64,000 bases of DNA from Congeria kusceri. Taxonomy: Eukaryota; Mollusca; Bivalvia; Myida; Dreissenidae. Shown piece after piece: positions 46,534 through 58,097 of the stretch. The number at the start of each line of letters is the position of its first letter. The first letter of the stretch is position 1. The position numbers and the translations under genes are program-made. Location of the stretch: contig CM051024.1 of assembly GCA_027627225.1 (NCBI GenBank), positions 41,563,225 through 41,627,224 on the forward strand, given 5' to 3'. The notes beneath the pieces are model-generated. The model was not told the DNA's origin. It did no database searches and saw nothing but the letters and a program-made list of their open reading frames with translations.

Positions 46534-46594
46534 CCATTCTCGAGTTAGAGAGTGAAAATCAAAAGTTGAAGCCGCCACCCCACACCGTGGAATG

Positions 46595-47480
46595 TAAAAT
46601 GTTTAAGTGTTTAAAGGCCCACAATTTTGACAAATTTCAAACTAGTTCATTTTAACATGGGAAATAAATGTTGCAAGTTTGAATGAAATCCCTTAAGCCA
46701 TCCCTGACAAACAGAACAACTTAAACCTATCCGAAAAGCATTTCTAAGTGTAAAAAAACCCCTAATTTCGACAAATTCCAAACTAGAGTTACCAAATTTG
46801 GCTTATAGGTTCATTTTTATATCGGGAATAAATGTTTCAAGTTTAAATGAAATCCCTCATAAGGGCCTTAACTTCACAATTCCTGTGGTTAGTTTGCCGA
46901 TTATTAAACTTGGCCGAGGTATTGTGCCCACAAATGTCCATGAAGGTTGGTAAAGATCAAATGAAACTGTTGAACTAAGTGAGCGGAAACCAAATTGGTC
47001 CACATAGAGAACGACCAATCAACATAAGTCCAACCAATATACCCCGCCATCTTCGAGGGGGGGGGGGGGGGGCATAAATATCATATATATATATACAAGT
47101 TTGGAATTGATCGGATTAGAACTGTTGGACATATGGAGCTGAAACTGTTAAAAAGGCCAATTATAGGTAAATCAAAGGCCACAACTCTGCAGTTTATGGG
47201 GAGTTTTGATTGATTATCGAATATATTATAACCTCAAACAGTTTTCTCAAGTTTGGTAAAGATAAGATGTACATGTTGGACTTCGAGAGCGGAAACTGCT
47301 TAAATGGCCAATTTAGATAATTCAAGGGCCAAAAGTCCACAATTCTTGGGGCAATTTGACTGATTATCGAATTTGATCAAGATATTATATATGCCCACAA
47401 GCATTTCCAGCAAGTTTGGTGATAATCAGAAGAAAGATATTGGACTTGGAGAGCAGAGACGAAAGTTGTTAACCGACAGA
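46595..47480 (-). repeat. Repeat fragments including family G, with a 16-G run
   Basis: 46595-46860 holds two copies of 'caaatttcaaactag'/'aagtttgaatgaaatccct'. Family G units in inverted orientation follow at 46880-47060 and 47095-47480. Between them lies an uninterrupted run of 16 G at 47057-47072, after 'ataccccgccatcttcga'. Confidence 0.65.
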
Positions 47481-48890
47481 CAGACCGACAGACTGGCCGC
47501 CGGCATTTGCAACCTGTCCCATGGCGGCCATGTTTTTTTTATGAATCAAAATAATTTGAAGTGTTTTGGTAGAGGACCACCCAAGGAACATTCATACTAA
47601 GTTTGGTAAATTTATTTTAAGTAAACTGATGACGACTGACGACAACAGACTATTGGCTAGGCCCAAGTTATTACTAAATTGGGTGTGAGAACTAAAATTA
47701 ACGAGGTTCAAACGGGGTTATGGGTATGGCATATCCCTAAGTAATTACTTTGGAATAAGGTGCAAATTGTTGGGGCATTTAGTATTCAATGGAATTAAGA
47801 TATTTTAGGTATTTTAATGACTTTATATAGAGTATTAAGAGTCTAGTGTTAAGTGTTAGGTTGATGTGTGGTGTAATATGTTATGGTATAGTGATAGGTA
47901 ATCTTTGGGCAGAATCGTGCACATTAAAACATTTAATATATTAAAAGCCTTACTTAAACTTAATAATGTCTTACGTTATTTGCTGTAAGCCCGTCTGTTG
48001 TATGTATTGTACTGGTGTGCACTAGCTCATTACCCAATACTTTTTGGTTGAGCAGGTAATTAGCGTTTCTAGCCGTAAGCCTAACCAGTGTATGTGTTGC
48101 AAGTGGTGTACTAAAGAAATACACACAGGGTTTCCCGCAGGCCTGTATCGCTTGTCGGGCCCGACATGCCTTCAAAGCAAATTGTCGTTAGCCAACATGC
48201 TTAAATAATGCTGACATGCTTTAATGTTCAAAGCGACGACCCTTAATCCCCTTTTATCAAATAACACAGATCTTTAATCGATGGGCCATAATCACACGCC
48301 GTATTGAGAGACAAGGTCTCACTTCCAACATCGTGATTGACAAATGACTGAACAGTGAAGTCCCGCCCACAACGATCTCATTAGCCAATCAAATTTGGCG
48401 ATTTTAAGGGCAGAGTTTATACCTTACTATCAACTAAAAAGTATTTTGACAACAAATACTAGCGCCTGCCAGGATAAGCAAACAGGCATTTTAAAACATT
48501 TCCTTATTTTAATTTTATCCATGTATTTCCCTAATCCGTTTCAAAAATTGACAATGTTAAGACGTCTTCAAACGTCATTTTGTTCGCATAAACACTATGC
48601 AAATAAGCAAGTGACCAGTCCATGAACTTGTTTCTTGTACATGGCGGTACAATTTTCGCGCGCTTTTGTAGCAAAACACGCTTTCTTATGACGATACATT
48701 ACCGTATTTTATATCGATTAAGAACCGAATATTCAAATATTTAATAACAATGATGACACTTTCGGCTTTTAATGTCCGCCTGTAGAATAACTGATAATGA
48801 ATTATGTTTTCGTTGACAACTAATATAATTAAAAAGTGTTTGAAACAACAGGAAAATAGGGTCAAGCGTTGCAATTTGGTCGCCGCCGAG
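47481..48890. other. No gene supported
   Basis: A single family J-like unit at 47520-47620 ('ggcggccatgttttttttat'), then unassigned sequence. The 300 bp before 48896 would contain the promoter of the ORF at 48900. No TATA box is evident. Confidence 0.45.
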
Positions 48891-48895
48891 ATTTA

Positions 48896-48907
48896 GAACA
48901 TGGCGGC
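48896..48907 (+). promoter_or_regulatory. TISU element (translation initiator of short 5' UTR)
   Basis: GAACATGGCGGC is a perfect match to the TISU consensus SAASATGGCGGC, which also contains a YY1 site. In animals TISU lies at the start of genes with very short 5' leaders and acts in both transcription and scanning-free initiation. Its ATG opens the reading frame annotated at 48900, which supports that start. Confidence 0.65.
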
Positions 48908-49425
48908 CGATTTCGGGCATGTAGGGTTGAGCGAATTTCCGGGAGGTGGAGTTTTAAATGCGGCTGATTTCGATGAGGTGCGGGCAATCGGGACGGGGGG
49001 GGGGTCCTGAAGCGAGGGTTGGCCGGGTGGGCGTTGCCCGCACCAAGGCCAAAGGCCTCCGCAACAGGGGTGCCAGAGCTGCCGCAGAACTTGGCCTCAA
49101 TCATCAGCCAACATGGTCCAAGACAGAAGACTTCAACTGGGACGCTGCTGCTGCGGCTGACAGGTCTCCATCGGTATCTATGGTATCAACTCCAAAACCT
49201 AATGTCAGTCGCTGCAGTATCAAGTCATTCACAACGGTGACTCCTTCGCAGGCGGAGTTCTCACAGTGCCACTCTTCGTCGCCCCCGAAGCCCGTGCCCG
49301 TGGAAGATGCGTACGTCGAACCCTCATCACCCCTCCACGTTTCAAAGAGAAGGCGGATAGTCCAAATCCACTGGAGTAGCAAGGAGTCTATTTTGGAAGC
49401 CAGATCGAAAAGAAGAGGACAGTGA
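48900..49425 (+). CDS. Intronless hypothetical protein, frame broken in a poly-G run
   Basis: The ATG in the TISU motif starts MAADFGHVGLSEFPGG, runs to a run of 10 G (48995-49004), and then meets TGA at 49008. The frame beginning one base later stays open to TGA at 49423-49425. It encodes a basic Gly/Arg-rich part (GRVGVARTKAKGLRNRG), an Ala-rich stretch after 'FNWD', a Ser/Pro-rich middle and a basic end (VSKRRRIVQIHW... EARSKRRGQ) with nuclear-localisation-like clusters. One G fewer would give a single protein of about 174 residues. It is GC-rich and protein-like, unlike its surroundings. The extra G is either a homopolymer sequencing error or a real frameshift. I do not recognise the family; a nuclear protein is plausible from the basic clusters only. 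Confidence 0.6.
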
Positions 49426-49679
49426 ATCTTACTACCAATCCCAACGATGATGGTCCGTCCCATAAAGGGAAATTGTGGGAAAAGAAAAAGTATATGGTCA
49501 ATAATATGTATCTTACACCCAAAGCTCGCTACTCAGTCTTTCAAACCCACCCTTAAAAAAGCTAGCCTGTCACTTTAAAAACTCGCAAGACCGACAAAAA
49601 GAAGGTTGGGAATAAGACAATTACCGGTATTCTAATCACAAATATATAAACCAAGAAAGGTGAGCAGATTTGCTTGAAA

Positions 49680-50070
49680 TAGATGCAAATTACATTCCGG
49701 ACAAGCTGTATTATGCCCATATTTGACCTTTGACCTCTAGGTGTTACCTTGACCATTGAGCTAGGGACACTGGTCTTACGCGTTACACACTGACACCACG
49801 TGGTGAACACTTGTGACTAGTTATTTTAAAGTTGCCTGATGAATGATAAACTTACTGTCCGCACAAGCTGTATTATGCCAATGTTTGACCTTTGACCTCT
49901 AAGTGCGACCTTTACCTTTGAGCTAGGGACACAGGTCTTTGCGTGGCATATTCTTCACATGGTGAATGTTTGTGGCAAATTATTTTAAAATTGCCTGATG
50001 AATGATGAAGTCACAGTCTGGACAAGATCGGACGGTTGCATACACTGACGCATGGTTGCACTCACGCACA
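49680..50070 (+). repeat. Tandem-core repeat, family E, copy 2
   Basis: Two to three units of about 160 bp matching 29870-30660, ending 'agatcggacggttgcataca'. A Tc1-like element abuts its end. Confidence 0.8.
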
Positions 50071-50983
50071 TACAGTCGCTGGCCAAAAATGAGTTTCCAA
50101 GGATACGTCGTTGCGCGTCGACTTATATGTGTGTGTATAATTTTTCCGTCCAAACAGTAAAAATTCGTTCAGACAATGTGTGGTTAAGTCCACGAATATA
50201 GTCGATAGACAATGTACTCAAAATGTCGGGAACAACACTTTTTAAAGTCTCCTTTGAATGAACTTCGTTCAGTCTTTTTTCTAGAAATAATTTCATCTTT
50301 TTCCGTAAATTTCCATTGTATTCAGGTCAGGGCTCTGAGGTGAACTATTAATTGTTTCTATATTGTTGTCATTTTTCCATTATTTGTCTTTTTAGAAACA
50401 TGGCATGATGCATTATCTTCTTGAAAGATCTAAGGCTCATTTCTAAAACCACTATCAAATAGCCTCCTTCTTAAGGTCCTAGATTAAAAAGCAGACTCCG
50501 TTTGTGTGTTAAATCTGCAGGTAAAATCATTTAATGTCTGTCTTCTATTAGATTTCTCCATACGAATAAGGTACCTGTCTGACTGTTTGTGATGTTATTT
50601 TCTGTCTGCCACTTCGCGGTTTATTTTCTATTACTCCTGTTGATTTATGGTTCATTAAACATTTTGAAAATTTTCTACGATTCTTTCATGTTAATTCGCT
50701 AATTTTTTAGATGAGTACAACCGTCATTCGATACATTTATAATAATTTTCTTTGTATCGGGTGTAATTTGATTACCGGAAAGAGCCATTTTAAATCACGC
50801 GCCGGTTTTCTGTTTACATGTTGCTAATAACGACAAACGGTGAGCATGGTAATTGTGATACACGTGCCAATGATCCTACCAAATTCCACCGTAGTCCGAT
50901 ATACTAAACGCAAGTTATTTATGATCAAAGTGTCTTGGTTAAAAAAACACAGTTTTGGTAACTCATTTATGGCCAATGACATA
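50071..50983 (-). mobile_element. Tc1/mariner-type transposon remnant
   Basis: The left terminal repeat TA-CAGTCGCTGGCCAAAA...ctc is mirrored at 50957-50983 (actcatttatggccaatgac, then ATA). The termini are about 28 bp with few mismatches, and the left one has the TA expected of the TA target. The minus strand carries decayed transposase: FQEDNASCHVSKKT (50400-50429 region, second catalytic Asp). After a stop and a frame change comes PQSPDLNTMEIY (near 50340), the block holding the third catalytic acid. Stops and frameshifts make it inactive; the N-terminal DNA-binding part is not readable. Confidence 0.75.
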
Positions 50984-51599
50984 CATCGAAATGCCATTGC
51001 AAAACTAAGTCCAGCTGACCGCAGGTGGGCTCGACAAAAATCACAAGACCTGCCACTGTTATAGTGCAAATACCCCAGCATGCCGCTTCGTTACAAGAGG
51101 ATTGATGCAAACAACATGTAGTTTTGAGGTATAAAAATGTATTTCTCTTCAAATAGTTTTGAGAAAATGCCTAACAAGGACAACTGAAAACGGAAAATAG
51201 CTCTGTAAACAAGAGCTGTTTGCAAAACAGCTGTAATTTCTATGTTAAAAGCAATCTTTAAATCCGCGCAAACAATGAAAATGGATCAATTCAGACTGAG
51301 TAATAAGTTTTCTTGTTGTCTTTCTTATCATGTGTTTACGAAAGCATATAACCTAAAAAACATTGGTTTGCTGGATACTGTTTTCTACAAAAACACTGAT
51401 CCTCCACTTAAAACTGTTTACAAACATTAGCTTTATTTACTGCCGAATTTTGTGACGATGCGGATTAAATCCGACTATTCACCATTAACATTTGGCGACC
51501 TCCACGATATTCTACACAAATTACAAGGAACAAAGGCAAGTTTCGTAGTGTTGAAAATGTAAACACCAAACTAAACTTCTAACTGTGCAAATTCCATTT
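50984..51599. other. No gene seen
   Basis: Includes 'gctgaccgcaggtgggctcg' at about 51012, which recurs in variant form near 52568, so it is a small repeat. The frames over it are not supported. Confidence 0.4.
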
Positions 51600-51910
51600 A
51601 TTTTAACGTAGACCACCTTGTTAGCGCCTTTAAAATGTCAAGTTTGGTGAAGATCGGATGACAAATGTGGGACACATAATGTAAACTGTTAAAAAAGCCA
51701 ATTTAAAATAAATCAAGGGCCATACATCTGCAGTTTCTGGGGCGAGTTGGATGATAATCAAACTAGGCAAAGATATTACAAAATTTTCATAAAGTTTGGT
51801 GAAGATCGAATGAAAACTTCCTTTGGTTGATTATTGAACATGACTGAGATATTATGCCAACAAAGATGTTCATCAAGTTTGGTGTAGATCATTAAAACTG
51901 GATTTAACGA
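51600..51910 (-). repeat. Family G fragment, inverted
   Basis: About two units with 'aagtttggtgaagatcggat', 'aatcaagggccata' and 'tctgcagtttctggggc'. Confidence 0.65.
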
Positions 51911-53000
51911 GAGGTCACATTACACTAAATAAATAAGTCATGTAGGGCCATACTCTCTAAATAAATCAACAAGTTTAGCTCGAAGACATGGTTTTAGGTT
52001 TAGACACTTTGATATTATTTTTTGGAGAAGTTGGTAGCGTAAGCATTGGTATGCACTAATAAATCACTGATATGTTTCAAGATTGGAAACTAAAGTATGA
52101 CACTTGCGCTGAGGCGGGTTACATTCAACTTGAAAGTAGCCGGTAAAATGATGGTGATAAAACAATCAACATTGTTTAGTGTCGAGTTCTTTCTTACATA
52201 TTACATTATATACCCTTTTTATTGCTTAAATCAATTGACGATACACTATGGGATTTATAACCACGCCTACGCGTCAAACACCGTTGAGAGTTTTTACAAT
52301 GTTTTTACAAGCCATGTCCGTCAAACAAGTAAGTCCTAGCTTTCTGAATGGCTAAATACAGTCAATCAAATCTCGATGTTAAGGTCAATTCAGCATACAA
52401 TGCTCTTTAAGAAAATGTATGGTTAGGATGGTCCCGATGTGCAAAATGTTGCATATATTTTTGGTTAAAGTTATCGCTTGTACATTAAATTACATAACGA
52501 TTGGAATAAGTATATTGTAACCGAGAGCGGAAACAGCTAGAAAGCCTTATTTTAGATAATTCACGAGCTGACCACAAGCGGGCTCGACAAAAAAATTATG
52601 TTATTAATTTAAACTTTATATCAAGCAATACAAATATTGTTTGTAAACATGTAAACATGTGAACATTATAGAAAAACATATACATAATACATGTGCATAG
52701 GATTGGAAAACCAGGTCGAATGGACACTTATATTAATTCCGCTCCGTTTGGAAGGAGTTGTGATTGTTAATTTAAGTATAGTGGTCAGAAATGGTTCGGC
52801 AAATGTCAGAATATTTAGTTGCTGTATACAAGTAGAGGTATGAACCATGAAAAACGATAATGTTGTGAAAGATAACTCGTATTTTTTGGTATGCTGATGG
52901 GTTTGGACAAATGGAGTATCAGTCTTTGAAATAGACTGGACACAATTTGTTTTATGTTCATAGTACACGATTTGTCGTCAAGGACTGGGGAGCCGAATAA
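51911..53000. other. No gene supported
   Basis: A plus frame at 52097-52339 is open for 80 codons without domain or splice context. The rest is AT-rich spacer. Confidence 0.4.
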
Positions 53001-53007
53001 CCAGGTA

Positions 53008-53090
53008 CCAGGCTTGCCAACAATGACCATGTACCATGAAAATAACCACCAGGCTTGCCAACAATGACCATGTACCATGAAAATGACAAC
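53008..53090 (+). repeat. 41-bp tandem duplication
   Basis: The block 'ccaggcttgccaacaatgac' with 'catgtaccatgaaaat' is present twice, near-identically, 41 bp apart. Confidence 0.75.
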
Positions 53091-53124
53091 CAATACTAAA
53101 TACTAAAGTAAAAAAAGATGAGGG

Positions 53125-53358
53125 AGAACCGGTCTTAATGCATGTGCGTAAAGTGTCGTCCCGGTTCAGCCTGTGCAGTCCGCACAGGCTAATCCGGGAC
53201 GGCACTTTTTGCTTTTATGGTATTTCCTGTTTCAAGAAAGTCTCTACTAAACATAAATCCATTGCAGGCGGAAAGCTCCGTCCCGGATTAGCCTGTGCGG
53301 ACTGCACAGGCTGATCCGGGACGACACTTAACGCACATGCATCAAACCCGGTTTTCCC
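53125..53358. mobile_element. Fold-back MITE, complete copy
   Basis: Terminal inverted repeats of about 80 bp run from 'aaccggtcttaatgcatgtg' to 'gcatcaaacccggttttccc'. Each arm has its own palindrome ('agcctgtgcagtccgcacag' and its complement). The element can fold into a long hairpin with two cruciform-prone arms. The core 'cttttatggtatttcctg' is shared with the copy at 6995-7173. No coding capacity. Confidence 0.85.
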
Positions 53359-53359
53359 A

Positions 53360-54689
53360 CGACGCTCCTCAAATATGTTAATGACCATAGTCATAAATGA
53401 TGTTTGAAATTTATAATCGGGCAGTGCAATGAAATTGCATGATGACTGGAAACAATACCGTTTTGACAAAGCGTGATAGTACAGGTGTACTTTATCTTGG
53501 TAGTTTATCAGGAAACCAAACAAAGCTACACATAAAGGGCGAGTGCCTTGTGTTTGATTAGTGTACGCTTTATGACCATTGCATTAGTAGAAATCTCCTT
53601 GATATAACGTAGAGTGTGACCAAAAATTTGAGTAAAATGTATAATGTATCAGTTAAAATTTGGAGAAGGAAAATAATAGGTCAGTTGTATGTCGTGAGTT
53701 GTGACAACCTTGTTTTCGGTATGTGAATGCGTACAAATTCATTGAATATTAGATGCTATTAGCAGCTACCGCTCAAACTTTGCAATCGAATTGTAAATGC
53801 ATCTATCCGCAAGTAAATCAACCGATAAAATGCACGTAATACAAATACAATGTAGGATATATTTTGAAAGGTATAATAGATTAATTTAGTTACAGTTTAT
53901 GAATATTAACAATTTTAAAGAATCTCTAATTGCATATGTATGCACATAATGAAAGCAACAATAAAATAAATATTTTAGTTATTCAGAGACATTATGGCTT
54001 AATTAAGTTGAGTTCAAAATGGATAATAAAAAAACAAATTCAACTTCACGAACCGTTTAAGAGTAAATTAACATTTTTTGAATGTGATAGAAATGAAATG
54101 AATATATAGTGAAATTTACAGCAATTTAGTAAATACTGAATACACATATAACTTTCAAACAACACCAAATAAAAATCTTCACCAATCATCTATATCCATT
54201 TTATAAAGGTAACAATTCGATAACTTTAAATACACATGTGTTTAACTAGAAATGTGTCCACAGACACGGATGCCCCCACCTATGCAGCAATTTCTACATG
54301 GCGCCGCTTTTCTGTATGCATACAAATAATTTTGCAAAAAGAGAATTGTCCTTTTATATTTTACTTTCTGCTAATTGTATTCTCTTATTGTGTGAAGGAA
54401 TTCGGATATCACAAAATAGTTTTAGTCCTGACTCAAAATCAATAAAGGGCAGTAATTACAACTTTAAGGCAAGTATGAGTTATGGTTATTGAATGCTTCA
54501 CTTACTCTTGCTATCTTAAATCATTTTGTGCCAAATTATTTTTGAATTATGCTTTGCAAACTCCTGCATTTAGGGAAGTAATTTACTTACGTCACAAGTC
54601 AGGTTCGTGCATGCAACACATCATCTGGTGATTGTGATCATTTCTGCCAATTTATCTGAAAATCCCTGCATGCTTGACAAAATTATGCA
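53360..54689. other. No gene supported
   Basis: AT-rich. Overlapping plus frames at 54236-54492 have no recognisable product. Confidence 0.45.
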
Positions 54690-56135
54690 CTGGAAAATTA
54701 TTTGACCTTTGATCTTGATTAATGACTTTGACCTTTCAGCTACAGACCTGGTTCTTTAACGCCACATGCCGTCTCATAATGCTCACGACTTCTGTTAAGT
54801 TATTTGAAAATTGTAATGCCGGACAAAAGTTTGCTCCAGACAGAATCCATGGACTTAATTCTTATACTTGACCTTTCTTGGACCTAATTGTTGCGGGCGA
54901 CAAATCGTCTAATAATGGTTATCACTTCTTTCAAGTTTTTAAAAAAATCCTTCAATGCTGGACAGAGTTATTGCCTGGACAAGAATCTTAACATATATAC
55001 ATATATTGGACCTTAAAGTGTGACCCTGACCTTGGACCAAGGCAACTGGTACTTGCATGCGTAACTGCCGCATAATGGTTATCACTTATGCCAAGTTGTT
55101 TAAAAATCCTTTCTTGCTGGATAACATTATTCTCCGGACATGGTCTAAGACTTAAATTCTTATATTTGACTACTGACCTTTAAATGTGACCTTGACATTA
55201 TACAAAGGGACCTGGTTCTTGCGCTCAACACTCCGACACACCGTGCTTAGAACTTCGACCAAGTTAGTTTAAAATCCTTCCCTGCTGGACAAAATTATGC
55301 TTCAGACAGTATCTATGGCTTAAATGACCATTCACCTTGAAGTATTACATTGACCTTGGACCTGGTTCTTATGCGCCACACACCGTCTCACCATGCTTAA
55401 CACTTGTGCCAAGTTATTTGAATTCCTTCCATGCTGGACAATATTATGCTTTAAACAGGGCCGATGGTTTAATTTCTTAAATTTGACCTTTAACCTTTAA
55501 GTTTGACCTTGACCTTTGACCTAGGGACCTGGTTCTTGCGCGCGACACACCGTCTCACCATGCTCAACACTTGTGCCAAGTTATTTGAAATTCCTTCCAT
55601 GCTGGACACAATTATTCTCCGGAATGTGATAGAAGGCTTCAATTCTTATATATGACCTTTGACCTTAAAGTGTGACCTTGACCTTGGATCTAGGGACCTG
55701 GTTTCTACGCGCGACACATTGTCTTACCATACTCAACACTTGTGCTAAGTTATTTGAAATTCCATCCATGCTAGACAAAATTATGCTTCGAACAGGGTTT
55801 ATTGCTTAAATTCTTATATTTGACATTTGACCTTTAAGTGTGACATTGACCTTGGACTTAGGGACGTGGTTCTTGCGCGGACCTACCGTCTCACCATGCT
55901 CAACACTTGTGCCAAGTTATTTGAAATTCCTTACACGCTGGACAAAAGTATTCTCCGGACAGGGATAGAAGGCTTAAATTCTTATATTTGACTTTTAACA
56001 TAAAAGTGTGACATTGACCTTGGACCTAGGAACTTGGTTGCTGCGCGCAACACACCGTCTCCTTATGTTTAACATGTCTGCCAATTTATTTGAAAATCCA
56101 CCAATGCTTGACAAAGTTATTGTTCGGACAAGAAT
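54690..56135 (+). repeat. Tandem-core repeat, family F
   Basis: About nine units of roughly 165 bp: 'gaccttaaagtgtgaccttg', 'accttggacctagggacctg', 'cgcgacacaccgtctcacca', 'ctcaacacttgtgccaagtt' and 'ccttccatgctggacaaaat'. It ends in 'ttgttcggacaagaatccga' and then a tetranucleotide tract. Confidence 0.85.
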
Positions 56136-56220
56136 CCGAACATACGTACATACGTACATACGTACACACGTACATACGTGTACACGTACCTACCTACACA
56201 CGTATATACGTACGTACCCA
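56136..56220 (+). repeat. Degenerate (ACGTACAT)n microsatellite
   Basis: Alternating 'acatacgtacatacgtacat' blocks with 'acacacgt' and 'gtacctacct' variants, at the 3' end of the family F array. It precedes 'cccccattgatgggggcata', a terminal palindrome also suggested at 27830. Confidence 0.7.
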
Positions 56221-56279
56221 CGGACAGGGTTAACTCTATATGTCCCCCCATTGATGGGGGCATAAAAACGGGTCTTGTA

Positions 56280-57707
56280 TTTTTTTTAGACGACTTATGC
56301 AATGCTTTTGCACTAATTGACATCAGCACAATTATGTTAAGTTATGTTTACTCAGTTTTAAAGAACCATTACATGTCCCTAGTACAATTGCCGCCTTGTA
56401 CTATACCTTAATTTGTTCAATATAATGGTTCCATTGTTTTTGTGAATAAATTAATATATTAATAACTTTAAAGAACATAGAAGTAATAAATTCTACAAGG
56501 GTTCCATTAATAGCTACCATATATCATTTGTTTATGTTATGCACATAACAATATTTCCCCCCAGAGGGGGAACAGCGCGCATATTTGAGATTGACGACTT
56601 AAAGCGATTCTCGACAGGTGGACACTTGACTAGCCGAATAATTCCAGGTCCTGGGAATTAGACTTTGGAGAGATTTTATATCCTGGTAATATTGGGCTCC
56701 CAGGCATCTCCCACTGTGGGCATTTAGACAAACATGATGGCTATAGAGTGGGGTATTAGACCGCAAAAAAATTAAATTAGTCAAATTCCCCTGGATCAGA
56801 CCACCGCTTCCCTGCGGAAAAATGTTGACATTTGCATTAGGGTTGCAAACAAAAATACCATGCAACCTTCAGCCACTACTTTTTGCCACTGACTTTCAGC
56901 ATTCTCGTCATGTTTACTAGTATTTTATAAACTAGTACCAGACCTATTGAAACTATGTAAATGTATAATATAAAACATTTTTGTTTATTGTTCGTAACAG
57001 ACATCACCATGATGGAAAAAAATAACGAAACTAACGAATAGCATGAAGAACAAACTATTCCCCAACAAATCTTGTTTTTTTCAAAATTAAATTCATCTGA
57101 CATTATTGTTCATTATTGTGTTCTTTGTTCAACCAATGTTGATATTCAAATACATTCATTTTGGTTTTAATTATCATGTTAAATGCTGGGAGTGGGCCCC
57201 ACAGTTGAGTAATAGTGCTGAAATGCTGACTTTCCAATAAAAGCACTAACAGTTGCATGTTTAACAGTCAATGAGGATTTATATTTCTAATCAAACCATT
57301 TTTTTCTGGACAAGTTTAATAGAAGTGTTAAGAATTAAACATTGACCATTAGGCCACATCTTTCAAACTAGTGGTTAAAATTAGTGCAAGCCCGTAAGTC
57401 CTGCAAAGTTAATATGTGAACCGGGCTTGCTTAGATTATCTTTTTTACATAGACGGGCTTGTCACACTCGCTAACATGCTCTCAAGTTATAATATATGAG
57501 AATCAGGCTTTCTTGGCCAAACTGCTAATTACAATGACTGTATTTGTCATGTCAAATAATCATAATAAGCACTCACATTATTTAATTACAGTAGACTAGA
57601 GGACAAACAATGAATGAACCTTTCTTCCATGCTACTGATCATCAGCCAGTACCTTAACTGACCAAGGAGATATCCTTTCTACAAAGTATGACACCTGGTC
57701 ACAAGCT
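56280..57707. other. No gene supported
   Basis: A minus frame at 56599-56865 (88 codons) is open but unrecognised. The rest is AT-rich. Near 57410-57520 are isolated words ('aaccgggcttgcttag', 'agaatcaggctttcttgg') that resemble the minisatellite unit at 58098. Confidence 0.4.
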
Positions 57708-57718
57708 GGACATTGGTT

Positions 57719-57997
57719 AATGTTTGTTTGGATTTTTCGCCGTTTTTAACAGTATTTTAGTCATATCACGGCGGTCAGTTAACCTACTCACACTTTTCCT
57801 AGTCTTTAAAAGCCGTTTACCAATACTAAGTGCATATACTTATGCGGGTAACTGACAACTGCCCTACTTGAATCAGAGGTAGGGGCAGATGGCCGTAGAA
57901 ATAATTTCATGACCAGTCCCCACACAAGTTAAGTGAGTGAACTCACGATACCCTGATTGACAGTTCTGCGCTCTACCAACTGAGCTAGCTGGGCCCG
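57719..57997 (-). mobile_element. tRNA-derived SINE with 11-bp target-site duplication
   Basis: Read on the minus strand it begins with a tRNA-like head: 'TAGCTCAGTTGGTAGAGC' (pol III A box), then 'cgtgagttcactc' (weak B box). A body follows with 'gcccctacctctgattcaag' and 'gtgcac'-like words, and the end is 'aaaaacggcgaaaaatccaa'. 'ggacattggtt' occurs directly on both sides (57708-57718 and 57998-58008). Length is 279 bp. SINEs of this plan are common in bivalves and are copied by a partner LINE. Confidence 0.8.
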
Positions 57998-58097
57998 GGA
58001 CATTGGTTTATATAAAGCTTCAATAAATGAAGCATGTCCACTACAGTGGTAAACAAATAGCACATTATCCCACAGGCCCTGCTCTGGCAATTTTAAA

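Noticed and set aside
49104..49463. 119-codon minus-strand ORF antisense to the TISU gene
   Set aside because: It overlaps the better supported plus-strand frame and has no start context or motif; likely a GC-rich shadow.
55980..56411. Thr/His/Tyr-rich ORFs such as a repetitive secreted protein
   Set aside because: They translate the (ACGTACAT)n microsatellite at the end of family F.
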